A stretch of 64,000 nt of DNA from Arcuatula senhousia (taxonomy: Eukaryota; Mollusca; Bivalvia; Mytilida; Mytilidae): contig OZ020313.1 of NCBI GenBank assembly GCA_963971305.1, forward strand, positions 54,694,203 through 54,758,202, read 5' to 3'. The position numbers and the translations under genes are program-made. This document shows, one piece after another, positions 1 to 12,700 of the stretch. Below the pieces are notes generated by a model, which worked only from the letters and a program-made list of their open reading frames with translations, did no database searches and was not told the DNA's origin. Position 1 is the first letter of the stretch, and the number at the start of each line of letters is the position of its first letter.

Positions 1-1470
1 TATGTCTTATGTTTTTGTCATGCTTGACATAAAATGTTGAAATTGCAAGATTTTTCTTGCAATGTGTAGTTTTACATGTCCATAATAAGTGTAAAAATTC
101 AGAGAAGACTGTTTTATAAAAAAAAGCATTAATGCAAAGGTAAATCTTTGACAGGACAGATGGACAGACAATCAAAAGACTGAAAACTATTTGTACAGCT
201 ATTTTCATTGACAGGCAATTAAAATCAGTTATTATTTATAAACTGGCATTTATGTATTGAATACAAAGAATTATAGTTTTTACAAAAATGTCAATTTAAA
301 AACAAAACAGCATTAATATTTTAAATTACATTTGGTAACAGATGGTGCTTATAACTTTCTGCTTGTAACATTCTGATGGAAAAATAAACAGTAGAAGTCA
401 AGATCAATACATATGTACTCACGATGTTCTGAGAACTGCACAGGGAACTGAATTGTTTAAAACATCATTAGTAACTGCACAAACATATCTGGCCTTAAAA
501 AATGAAGAGAATGCTTGTATATGTTTATACATATATATATATTGTTTATAGCAATATAGAGATACTGTTGGAACAAAGATGTTTGAGACATCAGTTCATT
601 TAGGAATTGTAGCAAAAATACATTTATGATTAATACGTTACTAAAGTATTAAATCTTACTCAAGATTACTCTGAACCACTCTGTTTAGTACTCTTAAATA
701 GGACAGAGGTTGGCTCTTACCCTCTATTGGTCTTTAAATAGGGATAATGTTGCTCCAAGTTAAATGCAGATCCGATCACTACTCCATGCCCATTTTACCT
801 ATTAACTTTTTTACATTAGGTAACAGATAATTGCAGACCCAATGTCAAAGTACATGTAGTACGTTCATTTTATCCATTTTATCTAGTATTACATTTTATT
901 TTAATTTTAATTTTATTCTATATACACCATAAGCAGCAACGCTATGAGTTTTTAGTAGAATTAAGCACATTTAAACCATTTTCTTTTTCCCTGAAGTAAT
1001 ATGTAAGCCATTTTAGATTTTAAACTTATTTTATTTTATTTTAATACCTTAAATGACTGATACCCCATTTTTGCTAAAACAATACATAGTGACACTATAT
1101 ATATGAGGTACACGGCAAAACAAATGCAACAATGTGGATTGCAAAACTAGGACACATATTTGTGACGCAATCACAACCTGGGTACTGTTCCAAACTGGAG
1201 CGGATTACACCCAACTGTACATACAAATGTATAAACATGATTCACTGGGAGATGGATGATCACTGAGCACTGTAGATATAAGCACAGCACCTTTGCTCAA
1301 CGTATGGTATAAGGTTCTCCCTTGAGGAGGTCAAGATCCAGAGGTAAGGTAAGGTTTAGTACTCTTAATTGGGAAAGTCCAATTATCTCCCCTGAAGGAT
1401 AATATTTCATCATGCACATTTCAATATTGTGTACTTCCTTCCTGTAAATTTTTCCTAATCATCCATCTAG
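1..1470 (-). other. NOSIP intron 6 (part), no exon found
   Basis: AT-rich non-coding sequence beyond the junction array. I looked on the minus strand for the next NOSIP exon (expected to encode something like RYMCAVT and DVLGN) and did not find it, so the intron continues past the left edge. Minor features are a short TA run at about 531-541 and a phrase tagtactctta present at about 687 and 1357. Confidence 0.7.
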
Positions 1471-3654
1471 CAGTTTTTTTGAGTCCCTGTCATTGATTGG
1501 TGTTTTGTATTTACCTGTTTAGAGATTAAAGCTGTTTTTGAATCCCTGTCATTGATTGGTGTTTTGTATTTACCTGTTTAGAGATTAAAGCTGTTTTTGA
1601 GTCACTGTCATTGATTGGTGTTTGTGTTTACCTGTTTAGAGATTAAAGCTGTTTTTGAGTCCCTGCCATTGATTGGTGTTTTGTATTTACCTGTTTAGAG
1701 ATTAAAGCTGTTTTTGAGTCCCTGTCATTGATTGGTGTTTTGTTTTTACCTGTTTAGAGATTAAAGCAGTTTTTGAGTCCCTGCCATTGATTTGTGTTTG
1801 TGTTTACCTGGTTAGAGATTAAAGCAGTTTTTGAGTCCCTGCCATTGATTTGTGTTTGTGTTTACCTGGTTAGAGATTAAAGCAGTTTTTGAGTCCCTGC
1901 CATTGATTGGTGTTTGTGTTTACCTGTTTAGAGATTAAAGCAGTTTTGAGTCACTGCCATTGGTTGGTGTTTGTGTTTACCTGTTTAGAGATTAAAGCTG
2001 TTTTTGAGTCACTGCCATGGGTTGGTGTTTGTATTTACCTGTTTAGAGATTAAAGCTGTTTTTGAATCCCTGTCATTGATTGGTGTTTTGTATTTACCTG
2101 TTTAGAGATTAAAGCTGTTTTTGAGTCACTGTCATTGATTGGTGTTTGTGTTTACCTGTTTAGAGGTTAAAGCTGTTTTTGAGTCCCTGCCATTGATTGG
2201 TGTTTTGTGTTTACCTGTTTAGAGATTAAAGCTGTTTTTGAGTCCCTGCCATTGATTGGTGTTTTGTATTTACCTGTTTAGAGATTAAAGCTGTTTTTGA
2301 GTCCCTGTCATTGATTGGTGTTTTGTTTTTACCTGTTTAGAGATTAAAGCAGTTTTTGAGTCCCTGCCATTGATTTGTGTTTGTGTTTACCTGGTTAGAG
2401 ATTAAAGCAGTTTTTGAGTCCCTGCCATTGATTTGTGTTTGTGTTTACCTGGTTAGAGATTAAAGCAGTTTTTGAGTCCCTGCCATTGGTTGGTGTTTGT
2501 GTTTACCTGTTTAGAGATTAAAGCTGTTTTTGAGTCACTGCCATGGGTTGGTGTTTGTATTTACCTGTTTAGAGATTAAAGCAGTTTTTGAGTCACTGTC
2601 ATTGATTGGTGTTTGTTTTTACCTGGTTAGAGATTAAAGCAGTTTTGAGTCACTGCCATTGGTTGGTGTTTGTGTTTACCTGGTTAGAGATTAAAGCTGT
2701 TTTTAAGTCCCTGCCATTGATTGGTGTTTGTTTTTACCTGTTTAGAGATTAAAGCAGTTTTTGAGCCCCTGCCATTGATTTGTGTTTGTGTTTACCTGTT
2801 TAGAGATTAAAGCTGTTTTTGAGTCACTGCCATGGGTTGGTGTTTGTATTTACCTGTTTAGAGATTTAAGCTGTTTTTGAGTCACTGTCATTGATTGGTG
2901 TTTTGTGTTTACCTGTTTAGAGATTAAAGCTGTTTTTGAGTCCCTGTCATTGATTGGTGTTTGTGTTTACCTGTTTAGAGATTAAAGCTGTTTTTGAGTC
3001 ACTGCCATGGGTTGGTGTTTGTATTTACCTGTTTAGAGATTAAAGCTGTTTTTGAGTCACTGTCATTGATTGGTGTTTGTTTTTACCTGTTTAGAGATTA
3101 AAGCTGTTTTTGAGTCCCTGCCATTGATTGGTGTTTTGTGTTTACCTGTTTAGAGATTAAAGCTGTTTTTCAGTCTCTGCCATTGATTGGTTGTTACCTG
3201 TTTAGAGATTAAAGCTGTTTTTGAGTCCCTGCCATTGGTTGGTGTTTGTTATTACCTGTTTAGAGATTAAAGCTGTTTTTGAGTCCCTGTCATTGATTGG
3301 TGTTTTGTGTTTACCTGTTTAGAGATTAAAGCTGTTTTTGAGTCCCTGCCATTGATTGGTGTTTGTGTTTACCTGTTTAGAGATTAAAGCTGTTTTTGAG
3401 TCCCTGCCATTGATTGGTGTTTGTGTTTACCTGTTTAGAGATTAAAGGAGTTTTTGAGTCCCTGTCATTGATTGGTGTTTTGTGTTTACCTGTTTAGAGA
3501 TTAAAGCTGTTTTTGAGTCCCTGCCATTGATTGGTGTTTGTGTTTACCTGTTTAGAGATTAAAGCTGTTTTTGAGTCCCTGCCATTGATTGGTGTTTTGT
3601 GTTTACCTGTTTAGAGATTAAAGCAGTTTTTGAGTCCCTGTCATTGATTGGTGT
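1471..3654 (-). repeat. Array A: 58-59 bp tandem repeat of exon 6 / intron 6 donor junction, about 37 copies
   Basis: On the minus strand each unit is the last 48 nt of the exon at 3607-3723 (codons for TPINDRDSKTALISKQ), then GTAAATACAAA or GTAAACACAAA, and then the next copy starts again at ACACC. The period alternates between 58 and 59 because of a T-run difference in the intronic part. Every complete copy keeps the CAG|GTAAA donor. The low-coordinate edge breaks off inside the exonic part. Copies are highly similar, with blocks of variants recurring (for example the order of types near 1530-1900 resembles 2060-2470), which suggests duplication of several units at once. Confidence 0.95.
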
Positions 3655-3723
3655 AAATTTGACCTCTATAAAGTCTTTCAGCTTTATGGGTTTATTACTC
3701 ATGGGACATCTGACTTTTTCATC
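3607..3723 (-). CDS. NOSIP: NOSIP exon, start of second U-box half (residues 166-204)
   Basis: This is a 117 nt exon from acceptor ATCTTTTGTAG (ending 3724) to donor GTAAAC (3606-3601), phase 0 at both ends. It encodes DEKVRCPMSNKPIKLKDF and IEVKFTPINDRDSKTALI, ending SKQ. Human NOSIP has CPMSGKPLRMSDL and VHFTPLDSS at the same place. Cys171-Pro172 opens the second U-box half. The last 48 nt (16 codons from TPINDRD) plus about 11 nt of intron are the unit of the array at 1471-3654. The rest of the protein, including the conserved C-terminal LQRGGTG-type region known from the family, is not in the window. Confidence 0.96.
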
Positions 3724-6700
3724 CTACAAAAGATATCAAATAAAACTTTTTTGAAAGTTGATCGACTGCTGACAAATCTATCAAAAAATATCCTCAACTC
3801 CTCCCTTGTCGGACAACTGCCCAAGATTAAATATTTTATAATCCTTATTTTCACTTAATGAAACCCCATAAAATACAGGTCGAAGACAAAAATTATCTGA
3901 TTTTGAATGCAAGCAAGAGACTTGAAGTTGAGTACCACATTCTGGGACTAAATCCTTGTGCTCCAGATAAATATCAAGAGGCTGAGATAAGTTGTGGCTG
4001 AGAAAACTGTTACCTTGCCTGACATGTATATTAACCAGTTTATGTGAAATCCCACCAAAATTCCATAGATTTGCATTGAAAGCTTTCTCAGGATATCATG
4101 TTTAAACATACTTTCAGACCTAAATTATACTTAATAAATGAAGTAAAAAGTACTGTATAATCATTTAATTTCGTGGGGATAAAATTTTGTGGTTTAAGGC
4201 ACAAAAGTGAATTGGTGGTGAAAAATTTTCGTGGAATTTTTAATTTTGATATACACTCTTTAACTAAATATTTTAAATTCGTGGGGATTTAATTTCGTGG
4301 ATTTTTCTTATCCACGAAATAAACGAAAATTAATCCCCCACAAATATTCTGCTTCTACAGTATGTTAGACAATTTTCCTGCATTTGTATTTATGCATAAA
4401 TAAATTAATCATATCTCAAAGCACTTACAGGTTTTTCTACTTTTGTGGGGGCAGCATCTGGGGTCAGGTTAGGGATCCAGAAACTAGGCAACTCAGCATT
4501 TTTCCCATTCTTCATGTTACAGATACTCTTATCATCAGTAGAACTTCCTAAAAAAGTAGTTACGTCTTTAAAATTGACAATTCATAAAAAACAAAGAAAC
4601 CTATTGCAAACTTTTATTTGATACTTGGTTGTGATGTCATGCTTTTTTTCTTTCAATCCTATATGTCATCGATAAGTATGGTTTTATCTTAATATTAGAA
4701 TGTTTCTTACTCATATTGATCTTGATTTCTTTAATGTTGAACAGTCAACAAAAGTTCTTTTAAGGATGCTCGCTGGTCTTGTTTTGGTATTTCTGTCATT
4801 TTTCGGAATCCTCTGGATTTTACCATCAAAATAGGGTTAAATTTTTTGCCCACGAACCCCCTATTTTCTTGTTATCAATGTATTTAATATGTCATAAAGA
4901 GGTTATAGACAAAGTTATAGCAAATCCTATTTATTCTGTCATGGGTTTTAACAGCTAAATAGTGCTAATGCTTAACCAATGAAAAAGTCAGAGAAAACCT
5001 TTTCCCGCCAAAACTTTAACGTCAATTATCTTGAAAACGAGGTCACGAACCTATCAAAATTTTTTGCTCATTTTATTCCTTTTACTATTATCTTTTCATT
5101 TAGTCCATCAAATTTGAAACCTATTTATTTTCAATAATAGTAGCGAACATCCTTAAACTATGACAGTTTTCAAGTTTAATGGAGAACAAGGATACGTCCA
5201 AAAGACATACCCTACCTCACAACATGGAAAAGTAACTTCAACATGAATGTAATCCTGATTTGGGACAGTGAGAGGAACAAATGGACAAATGAACCCAGAC
5301 ATTGTATGTCTCTGTACTTTGGTAAATGGGGTATAATAATGCAGCAAGTATAAAATTTAAAAAAGTTACAATTTTACCATGCCTTTTTTGAACCTTACCA
5401 ATTATGTCAGAAAGGGGATTCTACGATTTTACCATGCCTATTTTGAACCTTACCAATTATGACAGAAAGGAGCTTCTACATTTTCACCATGCCAATATTT
5501 AAACTTTACCACCTTTGTTAGACAGAGCTTCTACATTTTCACTGCATCTATATTCAAACCTTACCAGCTTTGTCAGAAGGAGCTTCTACATGACTTACCA
5601 GCTTTGTCAGATGCGGCCACTACATGACTTACCAGCTTTGTCAGATGGAGCTTCTACATGACTTACCAGTTTTGTCAGATGGAGCTTCTACATGACTTAC
5701 TAGGTTTGTCAGATGGAGCTTCTACATGACTTACCAGCTTTGTCAGATGGAGCTTCTACATGACTTACCAGCTTTGTCAGATGGAGCTTCTACATGACTT
5801 ACCAGCTTTGTCAGATGGAGCCTCTACATGACTGTAGCAGTTTTACCATGATTATATTGAATCCTTACAAGCTTTGTTAGATGGAGCCTCTACATGACTT
5901 ACCAGCTTTGTCAGATGCGGCCACTACATGACTTACCAGCTTTGTCAGATGGAGCTTCTAAATGACTTACCAACTTTGTCAGATGGAGCTTCAACATGAC
6001 TTAACAGCTTTGTCAGATGGAGCTTCTACATGACTTACCAACTTTGTCAGATGGAGCTTCTACATGACTTACCAGCTTTGTCAGATGGAGCTTCTACATG
6101 ACTTACCAGCTTTGTCAGATGGAGTTTCCATGTGACTTACCAGCTTTGTCAGAAGGAGTTTCTACATGACTTACCAGCTTTGTCAGATGGAGCTTCTACA
6201 TGACTTACCAGCTTTGTCAGATGGAGTTTCCATGTGACTTACCAGCTTTGTCAGAAGGAGTTTCTACATGACTTACCAGCTTTGTCAGATGGAGCCTCAT
6301 CATGACTTACCAGCTTTGTCAGATGGAGCTTCTACATGACTTACCAGCTTTGTCAGATGGAGCTTCTACATGACTTACCAGCTTTGTCAGAAGGAGTTTC
6401 TACATGACTTACCAGCTTTGTCAGATGGAGCTTCTACATGACTTACCAGCTTTGTCAGATGGAGCTTCTACATGACTTACCAGCTTTTTCAGATGGAGCT
6501 TCTACGTGACTTACCAGCTTTGTCAGATGGAGCTTCTACATGACTGATGAGTTTCTGTTTCTTTGATTCTATTTCTGCTTTGGCTAATTCTTTTTCTTCT
6601 TCCTATTAAAATTCAAAAACTAAGGTCATATCAGATGAAATTTTAATAAGATCTTCTGAATTGAAAAAACAAAAAACAAAAAGCATATCGGATTTTAAAA

Positions 6701-9700
6701 CAAGGAGACTTCTAGCTAAGGATTTTATGAATTCCAATATTTTCACTTGATATTATTAGAAACAGATACATAGTATGTACTAACCTATACACAAGTTCCG
6801 GACAATTAGCTTTTGGGGTGGACTGCATCAAAATCTTAACCATTACTTAATATTGATTCATTTAAATACAAATAACATTACAACTACCAAAATAAAGTAA
6901 AATCAGCAGATATACTGCATGCACAACTGGTTCCATTAAACCTGAACTAACCTTTGCCTTATTTTTCTGTTTTTCATATTCTTTTAATTTTCTAGCAATC
7001 TGTTTCTTCTGTTGTATGATGTATTCTAAAATGGCCTCCTTATCATAAAGGTATCCTTCTGGTCTGAAACAGACAAAGGTAATAAAATGGCCTCCTTATC
7101 ATAAAGGTATCCTTCTGGTCTGAAACAGACAAAGGTAATAAATGGCCTCCTTATCATAAAGGTATCCTGTGGTCTGAAACAGACAAAGGTAATAAATGGC
7201 CTCCTTATCATAAAGGTATCCTTCTGGTCTGAAACAGACAAAGGCAATAAATGGCCTCCTTATCATAAAGGTATCCTTCTGGTCTGAAACAGACAAAGGC
7301 AATAAACTATTAATATACCATTGGCCTCCTTATCATAAAGGTATCCTTCTGGTCTGAAACAGACAAAGGCAATAAACATATTAATATACCATTGGCCTCC
7401 TTATCATAAAGGTATCCTTCTGGTCTGAAACAGACAAAGGCAATAAACATATTAATATACCATTGGCCTCCTTATCATAAAGGTATCCTTCTGGTCTGAA
7501 ACAATAAACTAAGTAATATACCATTGACCTCCTTATCATAAAGGTATCCTTCTGGTCTGAAACAGACAAAGGCAATAAATGGCCTCCTTATCATAAAGGT
7601 ATCCTTCTGGTCTGAAACAGACAAAGGTAATAAACTAATTAATATACCATTGGCCTCCTTATCATAAAGGTATCCTTCTGGTCTGAAACAGACAAAGACA
7701 ATAAATTGCCTCCTTATCATAAAGGTATCCTTCTGGTCTGAAACAGACAAAGGCATTAAACTTATTAATATACCATTGGCCTCCTTATCATAAAGGTATC
7801 CTTCTGGTCTGAAACAGACAAATGCAATAAACTAATTAATATCTCTCTAAAATGGCCTCCTTATCATAAAGGTATCCTTCTGGTCTGAAACAGACAAAGG
7901 CAATAAACTAATTAATATACCTTTGCCAAAACAAGCTTCTTGATCTACATTTGTACAAACAAGTGTGGCCACTAAAAGTATGTCTCGCCTGCACTAAAAT
8001 CAACTACCTAAGCTTTCATTTTTTGATAAACACAAAAAGTGTCTGTATACCCAATATAAGATGCCTATAACTATTATACTTTTCAAGCAATTCATTGTCT
8101 ACAAAAGTATTACAAAAAGTTTTCGAACTGAAAAAAAGACCTAAGTTCACAGAGTCACTGGAGTGTGAAAATGGGGTCAGGGTCACACAGCATGGTGACA
8201 GTTGGGTAGACCACCACCTGAACTGTCTGTATACCCAATATCAGATGCCTAGCTATAATACTGTTTAAGCAATTCATTTTCCACAAAAGTCTTACAAAAA
8301 AGTTTACGCCACCGTTGTTAAGTAATACCTATGTCTCGCCTTCAGCAGGCGAGACAAAAATTAAAAAGACAATGCAGGAGGTGTGTTGCAACAAGAAGGA
8401 AATGTTTACATGCACCTGGAAGAACTCTTGTTTTTGCACAGATTCTTTCTATGGTTGTTGTTTTGTTGTACATGTTTTATGGTATTGTAATGAATGTTTG
8501 CTGGTTTTGGGCTTTTAGCTTTTACAAATTTGAATGTCTCTTTGATATTATTTTGTTGCTTATCAAATTGATTATACATGACATGTACATGTATTCTTAA
8601 AGTTAAAAGATGGTGTTTCCACTGTACCCCACCTTTTGTTGAAGCTGGCTGTATAGAATTTTTCTTTCCATCAGTACTTCTGTAAACCATCTTTGTAGGA
8701 TCCCTGGGCATGACCTTTAAAGCCTTGATAGAATCTCACACATTGTAGCTTACAAGAAGAGAGATATCTTTTGATCATAAGGTCAACGGTAAAGGTCAAA
8801 CTAACATTTTCCTTTCTTGTGACATGACTGCTTCATGTTATAATGCACAGATGTAAACTAGTTTCAGGAAGACCCCACTTGTATAGATTCTACAACCCAA
8901 TCAGCTAGAATATACATGTAGAGAATTATAGTCTTATTGAAAGTATATATGATTATCATGAGTATAGCAACAAATAATTGTAACTGCTTGAATACCAATA
9001 GCATGTAAATCACATCTCTGACTGTACTTACGTGATGATTGGATTCCTACATGGCTGTAGTGTCAAACAGCAACAATCAAAGTTCTGAAAACAGTCAAAT
9101 ATTATAATGTTTTAACAGCACCTCAGTCATCTGTAAACATTAGGTAATATGATACAAAAACAATGTCATTGAAATGGTATTTTACATATGTAGCTCTGCA
9201 TTATTCAAGCTAATGCTTTTTGGCAAACTTGCTTATTATGTTTCAGGAAAAGACTGAAATCAAGAACAAAGTTGTGGGCAATAAATTTACAATGCACCCG
9301 ACACATGTTTAATTTAATGAAGATCGACTCATTAGACATGAAAGAGGCACTTAACCCAGAAGATGGAAAATTTTATGCAAAACATTATATGAATATGAAA
9401 AGCGTAGAACAATAAACCAAAATACAGGGTTATATACATAAATAACATGACTACTTAGGGAAAACTGGATCATAATTATCAACTAACCTTAATAGAATCC
9501 CGTCCAAACCTAGCACTCTGACTACAATAACTAGAGGCTTTGGTATCTCTCTGTCTCTCATGATAAGTATAGACTAACCTTAATAGAATCCTGTCCAAAC
9601 CTAGCACTCTGACTACCATAACCAGAGGCTTTGGTATCTCTCTGTCTCTCGTGATAAGTATAGACTTACCTTAATAGAATCGCGTCCAAACCTGGCACTC

Positions 9701-12700
9701 TGACTACCATAACCTGAGGCTTTGGTATCTCTCTGTCTCTCATGATAAGTATAGACTAACCTTAATAGAATCCCGTCCAAACCTAGCACTCTGACTACCA
9801 TAACCTGAGGCTTTGGTATCTCTCTGTCTCTCGTGATAAGTATAGACTGACCTTAATAGAATCCCGTCCAAACCTGGCACTCTGACTACCATAACCCGAG
9901 GCTTTGGTATCTCTTTGTCTCTCGTGATAAGTATAGACTTACCTTAATAGAATCCCGTCCAAACCTAGCACTCTGACTACCATAACCAGAGGCTTTGGTA
10001 TCTCTCTGTCTCTCATGATACATGTAAGTATAGACTTACCTTAATAGAATCCCGTCCAAACCTAGCACTCTGACTACCATAGCCAGAGGCTTTGGTATCT
10101 CTCTGTCTCTCGTGATAAGTATAGACTTACCTTAATAGAATCCCGTCCAAACCTAGCACTCTGACTACCATAACCAGAGGCTTTCGTATCTCTCTGTCTC
10201 TCATGATAAGTATAGACTGACCTTAATAGAATCCCGTCCAAACCTAGCACTCTGACTACCATAACCTGAGGCTTTGGTATCTCTCTGTCTCTCGTGATAA
10301 GTATAGACTTACCTTAATAGAATCCCGTCCAAACCTAGCACTCTGACTACCATAACCCGAGGCTTTGGTATCTCTCTGTCTCTTGTGATAAGTATAGACT
10401 TACCTTAATAGAATCCCGTCCAAACCTAGCACTCTGACTACCATAACCAGAGGCTTTGGTATCTCTCTGTCTCTCGTGATAAGTATAGACTTACCTTAAT
10501 AGAATCCCGTCCAAACCTAGCACTCTGACTACCATAACCAGAGGCTTTGGTATCTCTCTGTCTCTCATGATAAGTATAGACTTACCTTAATAGAATCGCG
10601 TCCAAACCTGGCACTCTGACTACCATAACCTGAGGCTTTGGTATCTCTCTGTCTCTCATGATAAGTATAGACTTACCTTAATAGAATCCCGTCCAAACCT
10701 AGCACTCTGACTACCATAACCAGAGGCTTTGGTATCTCTCTGTCTCTCGTGATAAGTATAGACTTACCTTAATAGAATCCCGTCCAAACCTAGCACTCTG
10801 ACTACCATAACCAGAGGCTTTGGTATCTCTCTGTCTCTCGTGATAAGTATAGACTTACCTTAATAGAATCCCGTCCAAACCTAGCACTCTGACTACCATA
10901 ACCAGAGGCTTTGGTATCTCTCTGTCTCTCGTGATAAGTATAGACTTACCTTAATAGAATCCCGTCCAAACCTAGCACTCTGACTACCATAACCTGAGGC
11001 TTTGGTATCTCTCTGTCTCTCGTGATAAGTATAGACTTACCTTAATAGAATCCCGTCCAAACCTAGCACTCTGACTACCATAACTAGAGGCTTTCGTATC
11101 TCTCTGTCTCTCGTGATAAGTATAGACTTACCTTAATAGAATCCCGTCCAAACCTAGCACTCTGACTACCATAACCAGAGGCTTTGGTATCTCTCTGTCT
11201 CTCGTGATAAGTATAGACTTACCTTAATAGAATCCCGTCCAAACCTAGCACTCTGACTACCATAACCAGAGGCTTTGGTATCTCTCTGTCTCTCATGATA
11301 AGTATAGACTTACCTTTATAGAATCCCGTCCAAACCTAGCACTCTGACTACCATAACCTGAGGCTTTGGTATCTCTCTGTCTCTCGTGATAAGTATAGAC
11401 TTACCTTAATAGAATCCCGTCCAAAGCTGGCACTCTGACTACCATAACCAGAGGCTTTGGTATCTCTCTGTCTCTCGTGATAAGTATAGACTAACTTTAA
11501 TAGAATCCCGTCCAATTCTAGCACTCTGACTACCATAACCAGAGGCTTTGGTATCTCTCTGTCTCTCGTGATAAGTATAGACTAACCGTAATAGAATCCC
11601 GTCCAAACCTAGCACTCTGACTACCATAACCAGAGGCTTTGGTATCTCTCTGTCTCTCGTGATAAGTATAGACTTACCTTAATAGAATCCCGTCCAAACC
11701 TAGCACTCTGACTACCATAACCCGAGGCTTTGGTATCTCTCTGTCTCTCGTGATAAGTATAGACTTACCTTAATAGAATCCCGTCCAAACCTAGCACTCT
11801 GACTACCATAACCAGAGGCTTTGGTATCTCTCTGTCTCTCGTGATAAGTATAGACTTACCTTAATAGAATCCCGTCCAAACCTAGCACTCTGACTACCAT
11901 AGCCTGAAGCTTTCGTATCTCTCTGTCTCTCATGATAAGTATAGACTTAACTTAATAGAATCCCGTCCAAACCTAGCACTCTGACTACCATAACCAGAGG
12001 CTTTGGTATCTCTCTGTCTCTCGTGATAAGTATAGACTTACCTTAATAGAATCCCGTCCAAACCTAGCACTCTGACTACCATAGCCTGAAGCTTTCGTAT
12101 CTCTCTGTCTCTCATGATAAGTATAGACTTAACTTAATAGAATCCCGTCCAAACCTAGCACTCTGACTACCATAACTAGAGGCTTTGGTATCTCTCTGTC
12201 TCTCATGATAAGTATAGACTAACCTTAATAGAATCGCGTCCAAACCTGGCACTCTGACTACCATAACCAGAGGCTTTGGTATCTCTCTGTCTCTCATGAT
12301 AAGTATAGACTTACCTTAATAGAATCCCGTCCAAACCTAGCACTCTGACTACCATAACCAGAGGCTTTCGTATCTCTCTGTCTCTCGTGATAAGTATAGA
12401 CTTACCTTAATAGAATCCCGTCCAAACCTAGCACTCTGACTACCATAACCAGAGGCTTTGGTATCTCTCTGTCTCTCGTGATAAGTATAGACTTACCTTA
12501 ATAGAATCGCGTCCAAACCTAGCACTCTGACTACCATAACTAGAGGCTTTGGTATCTCTCTGTCTCTCATGATAAGTATAGACTAACCTTAATAGAATCC
12601 CGTCCAAACCTGGCACTCTGACTACCATAACCAGAGGCTTTGGTATCTCTCTGTCTCTCGTGATAAGTATAGACTGACCTTAATAGAATCCCGTCCAAAC

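Larger units (their letters stand above)
4548..6514 (-). other. NOSIP: NOSIP intron 4
   Basis: A phase 1 intron of 1967 bp, GTAAGT to TTTTTTAG. Its 5' part is array B and its middle holds a MITE-like element (4759-5157). I scanned it for a phase 1-1 exon matching the vertebrate segment around AIVSRPLNPF and found none. The flanking exons join in frame without one, as in other invertebrate versions of the protein that I recall. Confidence 0.8.
7925..9031 (-). other. NOSIP: NOSIP intron 2, unique part
   Basis: Non-coding remainder of the intron between the exon at 9032 and array C. It contains a diverged direct repeat pair (8041-8125 and 8225-8308) and a perfect hairpin (8333-8355). Short open frames of 67-101 codons here overlap on both strands and resemble nothing I know. 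Confidence 0.75.

Noticed and set aside
4548..5364. An extra NOSIP exon matching the vertebrate AIVSRPLNPF segment
   Set aside because: I searched intron 4 on the minus strand for a phase 1-1 exon and found none. The located exons join in frame, and the linker is variable between phyla.
7026..7756. Open frames of 64-93 codons on the minus strand
   Set aside because: They are artefacts of array C. They read through the intronic acceptor tract (PLSVSDQKD and FVCFRPEG phrases) between copies of the exon 3 start.
8315..8711. Overlapping open frames on both strands in intron 2
   Set aside because: They lie inside a NOSIP intron next to a duplicated element and a hairpin. None shows a recognisable motif.
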